A stretch of DNA of 30,300 nucleotides, taken from assembly GCA_964348185.1 (NCBI GenBank), contig CAYGBW010000028.1:1-30300 (forward strand), read 5' to 3'. The notes under the pieces were generated by a model, which worked only from the letters and a program-made list of their open reading frames with translations, made no database searches and was not told where the DNA came from. This DNA comes from CAYGBW01 sp964348185. Its GTDB lineage: Bacteria > Desulfobacterota > BSN033 > WVXP01. The translations under genes were made by a program, and so were the position numbers. Positions 1 through 6,386 of this stretch are shown piece after piece; position 1 is the stretch's first letter; every line of letters begins with the position of its first letter.

Positions 1-283
1 ACCGAATGGTCTCGATATTCGTCTTGGAAGTCTCTTCTCTAGATCGGTTGCAAGGCAAAGATCATTCGCGGTCTTTGCAGGCCTTCCCTTCTGTATCGCA
101 AGGGAACTTCTCAGTGTGCGGGTCATTAACGCGAGGGTGACCCGATCGGTTTAGAGACCGTTTTGTATTTCCCTGGAGAATCTTGAGCTTGGGGCGAGTA
201 CGAAGAAATTCGAGCTATTTGAGCAAGCAGAAAGAATGACGAGAAAAGAGCTGATACCATATGGGTAAGGGAGGGGTACTCAG
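1..283. other. Gene-free leader with four successive hairpins
   Basis: No coding region is supported here. Four perfect or near-perfect stem-loops follow one another: 55-61 with 72-78 (GCAAAGA/TCTTTGC), 84-90 with 100-106 (TTCCCTT/AAGGGAA), 119-125 with 138-144 (CGGGTCA/TGACCCG), and 147-151 with 156-160 (CGGTT/GACCG with one G-T wobble), the last followed by TTTT at 161-164. The octamer GATCGGTT occurs at both 42-49 and 144-151. This could be the structured leader of the DUF1177 gene, with the last hairpin as a weak terminator, or the tail of a small RNA. It matches no riboswitch class I recognise. Confidence 0.5.
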
Positions 284-1216
284 ATGCTAAAACAAGTTAT
301 GGAAGTGTATGAGTTTCTCGATGATGCCCACGTCAGCGGTCTAAAGGTGGCGGAGCTTCTGAAAACTCGAGGATTGGAAAAAATCGATCTCAAAACGATC
401 GCCGGACGAGGGGGAGCCACAGATTTTATCAAGATCGTGATCCCTGGAAAGGAAGGAAAGGAGAACAGAGGAGGGGCTCCGACATTGGGGATCATCGGGA
501 GGCTTGGGGGAATTGGTGCCAGGCCCGAGCGCATCGGTATCGTATCCGACGCCGATGGCGCGGTGACCGCCCTTTCTTGTGCGTTGAAACTCGCCGATAT
601 GGGCAGCAAAGGGGACACGCTGAAAGGTGACGTCATTGTCGCGACGCACATCTGTCCCAACGCCCCGACTCAGGCTCACGACCCGGTGCCCTTTATGGGA
701 TCCCCTGTGGATATGGGGGAAATGAATGCATACGAGGTCGATCCTGCCATGGATGCGATCCTCTCGGTTGATGCGACAAAGGGGAACAGAATCATCAATC
801 ACCGAGGAATTGCCATTACCCCCACGGTTAAGGAGGGCTACATCCTCAGAATAAGCGAGGATTTATTGGATATCCTGGCCTGGACAACGGGGAAGCCCCA
901 ACGCGTCACCCCCATTACGACACAGGACATCACACCCTACGGGAATGGACTGTACCATGTAAACAGCATTATGCAGCCATGTACGGCGACAACCTCCCCT
1001 GTTGTTGGCGTGGCAATAACCGCAGAAACAGCGGTGCCTGGATGTGGAACCGGGGCCAACCATGAAATCGACATCGAAGAGGCGGGGAGATTCTGCCTCG
1101 AAGTTGGGAAAGCATTTACTGGGGGAAACTGCCAGTTTCACGACGAAGAGGAATTCAAGAGGATTGTCAAGCTCTATGGATCGATGAAATCTCTCCAGAC
1201 ATTGGGAGATGTATAG
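284..1216 (+). CDS. DUF1177 family protein
   Basis: The 310-residue protein is recognisable as the DUF1177 family, which has no settled biochemical function. The start ATG has a strong ribosome binding site (GGAGGGG about 7 bases upstream). Visible family-like features are the glycine-rich GRGGATDFIKI stretch, the GIVSDADGAVTALS segment, the VIVATHICPNAPTQ motif with conserved His and Cys, and a C-terminal segment rich in small residues and acids. There is no signal peptide and no membrane segment, so it is probably cytoplasmic. Its TAG stop is followed at once by the ATG of a small ORF and then by a nitrilase gene, so the three are probably co-transcribed. A role in amide or peptide metabolism would fit the nitrilase neighbour but is only inference. 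Confidence 0.85.
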   Translation: MLKQVMEVYEFLDDAHVSGLKVAELLKTRGLEKIDLKTIAGRGGATDFIKIVIPGKEGKENRGGAPTLGIIGRLGGIGARPERIGIVSDADGAVTALSCALKLADMGSKGDTLKGDVIVATHICPNAPTQAHDPVPFMGSPVDMGEMNAYEVDPAMDAILSVDATKGNRIINHRGIAITPTVKEGYILRISEDLLDILAWTTGKPQRVTPITTQDITPYGNGLYHVNSIMQPCTATTSPVVGVAITAETAVPGCGTGANHEIDIEEAGRFCLEVGKAFTGGNCQFHDEEEFKRIVKLYGSMKSLQTLGDV

Positions 1217-1438
1217 ATGGATGTCCAGATCTCCCTGACCGTGAATGAAGCAAAGCGGCTCATCGCGAAAGGCGTCGTCTCTTTACCTGAGGTAAAAGGG
1301 GCACCCGCAAGGGGTGAGAAAAGGAGCATGGAGGAGTGTGACGGGACAGGGGGTCGGTGCGGGGGACCCAGAGCCTGCATAGTCAGAGGAGGCAGGAATC
1401 AAAGCAGTTTCACAGACAGCGTGAGGGGGGAAAAATGA
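1217..1438 (+). CDS. Small ORF, possible truncated gene remnant, between DUF1177 and nitrilase
   Basis: This 73-residue ORF starts at the base after the DUF1177 stop codon and ends in an ATGA overlap with the nitrilase start at 1435, a layout typical of translational coupling. The first 28 or so residues (MDVQISLTVNEAKRLIAKGV and onward) look like a genuine protein with an amphipathic helix. The rest is rich in Gly, Arg and Ser and looks like translated non-coding DNA. It may be the N-terminal stub of a longer gene that lost its body, kept because it couples translation of the two flanking genes. I cannot assign a function. Confidence 0.4.
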   Translation: MDVQISLTVNEAKRLIAKGVVSLPEVKGAPARGEKRSMEECDGTGGRCGGPRACIVRGGRNQSSFTDSVRGEK

Positions 1439-2403
1439 CCGACACCTTGCCCCGGGTTAGAGTCGCGGTCCTTCAGGCTGCCCCAATCCTCTTCAACCGT
1501 GAGGCCACTGTTGAGAAGGCCTGTCGCTTGACCGAAAAAGCCGCAGCACAAGGCGCAAAATTGATCCTCTTCCCTGAAGCCTTTATCCCGGCCTACCCAC
1601 GGGGGCTTAGCTTTGGCACCGTGGTCGGCAGACGGAGCGCCGCGGGACGGCGTTTGTGGGAGTGCTACTGGGCCAATGCCGTCGATGTGCCCGGTCCTGT
1701 TACAAAGGCCTTGGCAGGGGCTGCCCGTCGGGCTCGAGCCTATCTGGCCGTCGGCGTCGTCGAACGGGACACCCAATTCAGTCGGGGCACCCTCTACTGC
1801 ACCCTGCTCTACTTCGGCCCGAATGGGCGACTCTTGGGCAAACACCGCAAGCTCAAACCCACCGCTGCCGAGCGGTTGGTCTGGGGTGAAGGAGACGGCA
1901 GCACCCTGATCGTGCTCGAGACGGAGCTGGGCAGAATGGGAGGGCTCATCTGCTGGGAGAACTACATGCCCCTGGCCCGGATGGCCATGTATGGCAAAGG
2001 CGTGGAAATCTATCTGGCCCCTACCGCTGACGCTCGCGACACCTGGCAGGCCACCCTCCGCCATATCGCCTGTGAGGGACGCTGCTTTGTTCTGGGCTGC
2101 AATCAGTTTGTGACCAAAGCGATGTACCCCGGCGATTTAGACGGACTCGAGGAGTTGGCCGACCAACCCGAGGTGATGTGCCGAGGGGGCAGTGCCGTCG
2201 TCTCCCCCTTTGGCAAGGTTCTGGCGGGTCCCCTCTATGACCAAGAAGGCACCCTTTTGGCCGACCTCGATCTGGCCGAGATCGCCCGGAGCAAATTCGA
2301 CTTTGACGTGGTGGGCCACTATGCCCGACCTGATGTCTTTCAGCTGATCGTGAATGAGCGGCCTGCACCGCCGGTGGAGAAGCGCGAAGGGGATGAGCGG
2401 TGA
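1435..2403 (+). CDS. Nitrilase-family carbon-nitrogen hydrolase
   Basis: This 322-residue protein belongs to the CN-hydrolase superfamily, which cleaves nitriles or amides through a Glu-Lys-Cys triad. The triad is visible: Glu48 in LILFPEAF, Lys139 in KHRKLKPT and Cys173 in GGLICWENYMPL. The ERLVWGEGDG and ICWENYMPLARM segments are typical of true nitrilases and cyanide hydratase relatives rather than of NAD synthetase or omega-amidase branches. The start at 1435 is chosen because GAGGGGGG lies just upstream and the homologous sequence begins there; an in-frame upstream ATG at 1357 would add 26 unlikely residues. It is coupled by an ATGA overlap to the small ORF before it. Substrate unknown. 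It converges on tag. Confidence 0.9.
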   Translation: MTDTLPRVRVAVLQAAPILFNREATVEKACRLTEKAAAQGAKLILFPEAFIPAYPRGLSFGTVVGRRSAAGRRLWECYWANAVDVPGPVTKALAGAARRARAYLAVGVVERDTQFSRGTLYCTLLYFGPNGRLLGKHRKLKPTAAERLVWGEGDGSTLIVLETELGRMGGLICWENYMPLARMAMYGKGVEIYLAPTADARDTWQATLRHIACEGRCFVLGCNQFVTKAMYPGDLDGLEELADQPEVMCRGGSAVVSPFGKVLAGPLYDQEGTLLADLDLAEIARSKFDFDVVGHYARPDVFQLIVNERPAPPVEKREGDER

Positions 2404-2431
2404 ACTCGCCGCCAGCTCCGCGTGTGAACCG

Positions 2432-3010
2432 TTAACATCCTGGATTCTGGGAGCTCAACTGCTTGTGTCTAAAACAACTCTTGATGTGATCATTGACAAG
2501 TCCAACCGCCTGCATGTGGGCATATACGATGGTCGATCCAATAAACCGAAACCCCCTTTTCTTCATATCGTTACTTATTGCATCCGACAATCGTGTTTTC
2601 GGTGGAATTTCTGAAACCCTTCTCCAGGAATTGATAATGGGCTTATGATTCACAAACTTCCAGATATATTCGTCAAAGCTCCCGAATTCTTTCTGTATTT
2701 CCAGCAACCGTGCTGCGTTATTGATTGAGGCTTCGATTTTTCTTCGATTTCTTACAATCCCATGATTTTTCAGAAGCTCGTCTAGTTTTTTGCCACCATA
2801 GCGGGATACTGTTGAGGGATCGAAATGGTCATAAGCCTTTCTGTAGTTTTCCCTTTTTCTCAAAATGGTTATCCAACTCAAACCCGCCTGAGCGGCTTCA
2901 AGGACCAAGAACTCGAAGTGTCTAGCGTCGTCGTGTACAGGGACACCCCACTCTTCATCGTGATACTTCACATACAACTCATCACTGCCACACCACGGAC
3001 ATCGCTCCAT
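2432..3010 (-). CDS. tag: DNA-3-methyladenine glycosylase I
   Basis: This 192-residue protein matches Tag, which removes 3-methyladenine from alkylated DNA as the first step of base excision repair. The N-terminus MERCPWC, the YHDEEWGVP motif, the AQAGLSWITILRKRENYR block and the KKRGFRFIGSTIVYAHMQA block are all family signatures. The family zinc ligands are visible as Cys4 and His17 near the N-terminus and the His and Cys of VNDHIKSC near the C-terminus. Glu38 in LEAAQAGLSW is the conserved acidic residue. A purine-rich ribosome binding site (GGGAGGGGAG) precedes the ATG on the minus strand. It is convergent with the nitrilase gene and is probably transcribed alone. Confidence 0.96.
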   Translation of the reverse strand: MERCPWCGSDELYVKYHDEEWGVPVHDDARHFEFLVLEAAQAGLSWITILRKRENYRKAYDHFDPSTVSRYGGKKLDELLKNHGIVRNRRKIEASINNAARLLEIQKEFGSFDEYIWKFVNHKPIINSWRRVSEIPPKTRLSDAISNDMKKRGFRFIGSTIVYAHMQAVGLVNDHIKSCFRHKQLSSQNPGC

Positions 3011-3354
3011 TTCAATCTCCCCTCCCTTGACCCTTTGGAGAAACGCCTCGGGGGTCAGACAAAACCCATTCTCGAAGCGCTATCCCTGAAGAACGATATG
3101 AATTCCTATCCTCTGCCACTTGGACGATCAAAGCTCCGATGAACCCACGCAAATCGAAGTTCCTATTCATCCTATCACAAAAAGCCACTGGCTGGAATTT
3201 CGGATGGGGGTCAACGGGTTTTCTCAGTCCCCAAGGCATTCGAGCGAAGGGACCCACGACCTCAACCCGGGCATTGGCGGTTTTACCCTATGATATTTAC
3301 GAACTAAACTCCGGTCGGCTAGAATAGCTTTAAATCTGATCAGAGGCGATTGTT
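3011..3354. other. Intergenic region between tag and the YdcZ-like gene
   Basis: This divergent spacer must hold the promoter of tag on the minus strand and that of the YdcZ-like gene on the plus strand. A weak plus-strand candidate is TTTACG (3296-3301), 18 bases, TAGAAT (3320-3325). Short ORFs cross the region on both strands but none shows a protein family signature. I see no repeat or RNA structure of note. Confidence 0.35.
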
Positions 3355-3792
3355 ATGACTAGCTCTCTCATCTTGGCCGTTGTTGCAGCTGTTGGAGGGA
3401 TCGCCGCGGCGCTCCAAGCCCAGTTTATGGGCTCAATGGACCAGGGCATGGGAACCCTAGAGAGTATGTTCATGACCTATGTTGGGGGGGCCCTGTTGGT
3501 CAGCCTGCCCGTTCTGGCCTTGCGAGGCGGAAATCTGGGAGCCTGGCCGGACGTGCCCTGGTATGCATTCGGTGCAGGAGCCATGGGCTTGATCGTTGTT
3601 GGCTCTATTGGCTACACGGTGCCCCGATTGGGCCTTGTCACGGTGTTTACGATTGTCGTGACTTCCCAGTTTATGGTGGGCGCCCTGTTAGACCATTTTG
3701 GCCTCCTGGGAGCGACAGTGCGTCCCTTGGATTTGTCTCGGGTGCTGGGCGTCACGGTTCTTTTATTGGGCGTTTGGTTGATTACACGCTAG
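3355..3792 (+). CDS. DMT-family membrane protein (YdcZ/DUF606 type)
   Basis: This 145-residue protein is almost entirely hydrophobic, with about five predicted membrane helices beginning at residues 4, 40, 70, 90 and 125. It resembles the YdcZ/DUF606 family, a short branch of the drug/metabolite transporter superfamily whose members act as paired half-transporters. The N-terminal AAVGGIAAALQAQFM segment with an early Gln, and the FTIVVTSQFMVGALLDHFG segment, are typical of this family. Length is normal for a half-transporter. The ATG is preceded by GAGG. No partner half-transporter lies next to it. The substrate cannot be inferred. Confidence 0.8.
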   Translation: MTSSLILAVVAAVGGIAAALQAQFMGSMDQGMGTLESMFMTYVGGALLVSLPVLALRGGNLGAWPDVPWYAFGAGAMGLIVVGSIGYTVPRLGLVTVFTIVVTSQFMVGALLDHFGLLGATVRPLDLSRVLGVTVLLLGVWLITR

Positions 3793-3801
3793 GAGATTCG
3801 A

Positions 3802-3825
3802 GGGCGATCTCTTTCGGAGATACCC
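3802..3825 (+). terminator. Stem-loop after the YdcZ-like gene
   Basis: ATCTC (3807-3811) pairs with GAGAT (3817-3821) around a TTTCG loop, with an outer GGG/CCC pairing. It lies about 10 bases after the stop codon. No T-run follows, so intrinsic termination is doubtful. Confidence 0.35.
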
Positions 3826-3979
3826 CGAGTGAGACCCTTTGTTCATGTATCCCATGTCACCCCGGTCCATCCTAAGGGGATCGAGAGGAGTGAAATCCTC
3901 ATTGTGGCCAGAATATCCTTTTGGCCTGTAGACATGGCATTTGGCGTGCTTTGGAACAGATCACTCAGGGAACGTTGGG

Positions 3980-4002
3980 GATTCCTCCTCTTTCGGAGAA
4001 TC
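3980..4002 (-). terminator. Stem-loop at the end of nfo
   Basis: Bases 3980-3988 pair with 3995-4002 with one bulged C, giving an eight-pair hairpin that overlaps the nfo stop codon. The apical part CTCTTTCGGAGA is identical to that of the hairpin at 3809-3820. No T-run follows on the minus strand, so the terminator role is tentative. Confidence 0.3.
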
Positions 4003-4840
4003 ACTCTACCAGACCTCGGATGACCGCCATGTTCTCTCGATCCTCATGATCGTTTTTCCGGGGGGTTTCCATGATGCCTGGAAGGTGAGAAAGGCGGGGG
4101 TCGTTTACAATGTTTCGAAATCCCTCAGGGCCGATATTCCCCTTTCCGATGTGCCAGTGCCGGTCTTGGTGGGACCCCAGGGAGGCCTGGGTGTCATTGA
4201 GGTGGATGAGAAAGAGCCTTTCAAGGCCCACGAAACGGTGAAACGCTTTGAGGGTGGCGTCGAGCCCTTTTCTATTCGAAAGATCATAGCCGGCCCCAAA
4301 GGCATGGGCCGTATCGAGACAGACCCCGATGCGCTGCGGGTTCTCCACCCGTTCGATGACCGCACCGATCTCCTCGAAGCGCGAACCCACCTGAGTGCCC
4401 TGACCGGACGTGTTCTCGAGAAGAAGGATGGTGGGGTTTTCAACCTTCTGGAAGACCCGGTTGATACTGTTGGCCAGGGTGTCCACAGCCTCTTGTTCGC
4501 TCGATTCGAGGCGGTGTCCCATGTGCATGATGAGATAGGTCGCCGAGAGGATCTCAGCCCGACGCAGATCCTCTGCCAGAAGGGTGAGAGATTTGTCGTA
4601 GAAACCGGACAATGGGGCTGCCAGATTGGCAAGATAGGGCAGATGGACAAAAACAGGAGAAATGGCAGCCTTTTTCAATTCTTTTTTGAAAACGGCTACA
4701 TCTTCCTCATTGAGAGCCGTCGACTTCCATCCTCGCGGATTCCGCGAGAAGAGTTGTATCGACTGACAGCCCCTGGTTTTGGCCCGTTGGACCACCTTTG
4801 AAAACCCGCCGGCAATCGAGATGTGGAATCCGAACCGCAT
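4001..4840 (-). CDS. nfo: Endonuclease IV (AP endonuclease)
   Basis: This 279-residue TIM-barrel protein matches endonuclease IV, which cuts DNA 5' of abasic sites in base excision repair. The MRFGFHISIAGG start, the FVHLPYLANLAAP block, the Glu of LLLENTSGQGT, the CLDTAHAFGAGYD motif, the HLNDTQASLGSHQDRHWHIG motif and the C-terminal METPRKND supply the expected His, Glu and Asp ligands for three zinc ions. Length is close to the E. coli enzyme. The start at 4840 was chosen because the family begins MxFGxHIS; a GTG at 4876 would add 12 residues of repeat-like DNA. With tag nearby, two base-excision repair enzymes sit on the minus strand, though a plus-strand gene separates them. Confidence 0.95.
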   Translation of the reverse strand: MRFGFHISIAGGFSKVVQRAKTRGCQSIQLFSRNPRGWKSTALNEEDVAVFKKELKKAAISPVFVHLPYLANLAAPLSGFYDKSLTLLAEDLRRAEILSATYLIMHMGHRLESSEQEAVDTLANSINRVFQKVENPTILLLENTSGQGTQVGSRFEEIGAVIERVENPQRIGVCLDTAHAFGAGYDLSNRKGLDATLKAFHRFVGLERLFLIHLNDTQASLGSHQDRHWHIGKGNIGPEGFRNIVNDPRLSHLPGIMETPRKNDHEDRENMAVIRGLVE

Positions 4841-4995
4841 CCGCGCAATCCGAAAAAGGGGGTCAGAGGTCAGCACTCAAGGTTCAGCTTCTTGAATTCG
4901 ATGATGGCTCATCCACGGTGAATGGAGATCCGTCAATTCCATCACCGTTGCTGAGGGCCGACCCCTGACAAATGAACGGAAAGGCCGTCAATACA

Positions 4996-5025
4996 TTGAA
5001 AAACCGAGATTCAATCTGGTATATA
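4996..5025 (+). promoter_or_regulatory. Candidate sigma-70 promoter, distal
   Basis: TTGAAA (4996-5001) is separated by 18 bases from TATATA (5020-5025) in an A/T-rich patch. Transcription would begin near 5032 and run through the inverted-repeat element before reaching mvhD at 5459, giving a leader of over 400 bases. Confidence 0.4.
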
Positions 5026-5126
5026 TAAACATGCCTTCCGGAAGTCAAGGTTTTCATCTATAGGGCTTACTGGCCTTCTCAGGAGGGGACCTCTCTATCG
5101 GCTGCTATGAATCCAATATCATTAAC

Positions 5127-5329
5127 TCGTCGTCACTGAAAAATGTCCCTGGAGCGAACATCACGGAGTTTTGGGGGCTACCCGTCTTGGCGAAGGGAGT
5201 GTCCCCGAAGGGGCGAGATTCCGCTGTCTGAGGCTGCCAGGCCGAGTTCGGAAGATCGAACGACCGAGCCTTAGAACGGGTCAAAACCTCCCTACAGACG
5301 GGGTCGGGGGCGTTTTTCAGTGACGACGA
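5127..5329. repeat. 203-bp interval bounded by perfect 17-bp inverted repeats (MITE-like)
   Basis: TCGTCGTCACTGAAAAA at 5127-5143 is the exact reverse complement of 5313-5329. The interior has no coding sequence and is G/C-rich with small hairpins, for example CCCC-GAA-GGGG. The hexamer AACTCG occurs at both outer edges (5124-5129 and 5329-5334), slightly overlapping the repeats, which could be a target-site duplication. Size, terminal inverted repeats and lack of a transposase fit a miniature inverted-repeat transposable element. If transcribed, the arms would form a long closing stem of a structured leader RNA instead. Confidence 0.7.
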
Positions 5330-5383
5330 ACTCGATACAGGCGAAAACCTACACGAACGCCGGTAACCCCGGTCGATTTACTC

Positions 5384-5412
5384 TTGACAAGGCCACGGGA
5401 GTACGGTTTCAT
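5384..5412 (+). promoter_or_regulatory. Candidate sigma-70 promoter, proximal to mvhD
   Basis: A consensus TTGACA (5384-5389) is followed after 17 bases by TTTCAT (5407-5412), which matches the -10 consensus at four of six positions. It would give a short leader of about 40 bases before mvhD. Confidence 0.35.
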
Positions 5413-5458
5413 GGGGGTTTAAGAAGAAATTCACAAACTCACTCTGGGAAGGAAAACA

Positions 5459-5881
5459 ATGGCAAACAGCGAATCATTCGAACCCCGGATCATTGCCTTC
5501 TGCTGCAATTGGTGCAGTTACGCCGGAGCGGATCTCGCAGGGGGGATGCGTTTGAAGTACCCAGCCAATGTGCTCCCCGTCCGCGTCATGTGCAGTGGTC
5601 GAGTCTCCCCCCACCATGTGCTGAAAGCCTTTCAGGAAGGGGCCGACGGTGTCCTCGTAACCGGGTGACACATCGGTGACTGCCACTACCTGAAGGGCAA
5701 CTACATCACGGCCAAACGGGTGGCGGTGATGAAGGAGCTTGTCGGGTTTGTGGGAATCTCACCGGACCGGTTGAGACTGGAATGGATTTCAGGGTCTGAG
5801 GGCGCGAAATTTGCCAATCTGATGAACGAGTTTACCCAACAGATCAGAGAACTGGGGCCATCGCCGTTGGGCAAACGATAG
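5459..5881 (+). CDS. mvhD: MvhD-type hydrogenase/Hdr delta subunit, selenoprotein (Sec70)
   Basis: This 140-residue protein is an MvhD-like iron-sulfur protein that passes electrons to HdrA in Hdr-based bifurcating complexes. The frame has an internal TGA at 5666-5668 and then continues in the same frame to TAG at 5879-5881. Residues on both sides match one family: FCCNWCSYAGAD, MCSGRV, then GUHIGDCHYLKGN, where cysteine-type relatives have GCHPGDCHY. The TGA therefore sits exactly at a conserved Cys and is read as selenocysteine. A conventional gene caller would report only the first 69 residues. Start ATG has GGGAAGGA five bases upstream. It is the first gene of the operon. A SECIS hairpin after this codon is less clear than in fdhA and hdrA (TGCC/GGCA four-pair stem only). 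Confidence 0.93.
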
Positions 5882-5904
5882 GCACAGTTGTTAGGAGATG
5901 TTCC

Positions 5905-6363
5905 GTGGAAATCGATACGTCTAGAGTCGACGAAGTGATTGATTCTTTCAATGGGGATTTGAGCCAGTTGATCGGGATCCTGCAGGATATTCAGGCCAAT
6001 TTTAACTATCTTCCTAGAGAAGCCCTTGTGAGAGTGAGCGAGAGATTGGAGATCCCCTTAAGTCAGGTTTTTGGTGTGGCAACCTTTTTCAAAGCCTTCA
6101 GCCTGACACCCCGTGGGCGACACCAGATCAATGTTTGCCTGGGGACAGCGTGTCATGTGCGAGGGGGGGCGAGAATTCTGGAGAAGTTAAAGAGGGATCT
6201 CAAGGTTGATGCGGGAAGAACCACGGAAGATCTTAGGTTCACGCTGGAGAGCGTGAGATGCCTGGGTTGCTGTAGCCTGGGTCCGGTCGTGGTTATAGAC
6301 AAGGACACCTACGGAAGGTTAAATCAAGAAAAAGTCTCAAAACTCTTAGACCAGTATAATTAG
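5905..6363 (+). CDS. NuoE-like thioredoxin-fold [2Fe-2S] subunit
   Basis: This 152-residue protein is of the 24-kDa/NuoE/HndA type, carrying one [2Fe-2S] cluster next to an NADH-oxidising flavoprotein. The N-terminal helical part contains IGILQDIQANFNYLPREAL and VFGVATFFKAFSL, both family signatures. The cluster ligands are the Cys pair of NVCLGTACHVRG and the pair of VRCLGCCSLGP. Start is GTG with AGGAG seven bases upstream. It lies 23 bases after mvhD and 23 before the NuoF-like gene, so it belongs to the Fdh-Hdr operon rather than to the complex I operon further on. It probably forms a soluble NAD(H) module with the next gene product. Confidence 0.93.
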   Translation: MEIDTSRVDEVIDSFNGDLSQLIGILQDIQANFNYLPREALVRVSERLEIPLSQVFGVATFFKAFSLTPRGRHQINVCLGTACHVRGGARILEKLKRDLKVDAGRTTEDLRFTLESVRCLGCCSLGPVVVIDKDTYGRLNQEKVSKLLDQYN

Positions 6364-6386
6364 ATCGGTATAACTAGAAGGGTACG

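Larger units (their letters stand above)
4841..5458. other. Long gene-free leader upstream of the Fdh-Hdr operon
   Basis: No protein-coding gene is supported in this stretch of about 600 bases. It contains two candidate sigma-70 promoters facing the operon, the inverted-repeat element at 5127-5329, and a copy of the 9-base sequence GACCCCTGA (4960-4968) that recurs near 29263. The ORF starting at 5320 lacks a plausible protein sequence and overlaps mvhD in another frame. The region also must contain the nfo promoter on the minus strand. Confidence 0.5.

Noticed and set aside
1357..1434. Longer N-terminus for the nitrilase
   Set aside because: The extra 26 residues are basic and unlike the family; the ribosome binding site lies just before 1435.
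3941..4801. Plus-strand ORF of 286 residues
   Set aside because: It is antisense to nfo, which has clear endonuclease IV motifs.
5666..5668. UGA read as Trp or Cys by a variant genetic code
   Set aside because: TGA is used as the normal stop for the nitrilase, the FrhB-like gene, nuoI, nuoK and nuoL in this window.
5320..5679. Plus-strand ORF of 119 residues overlapping mvhD
   Set aside because: It is in a different frame from mvhD, shows no family signature, and the mvhD frame explains the sequence.
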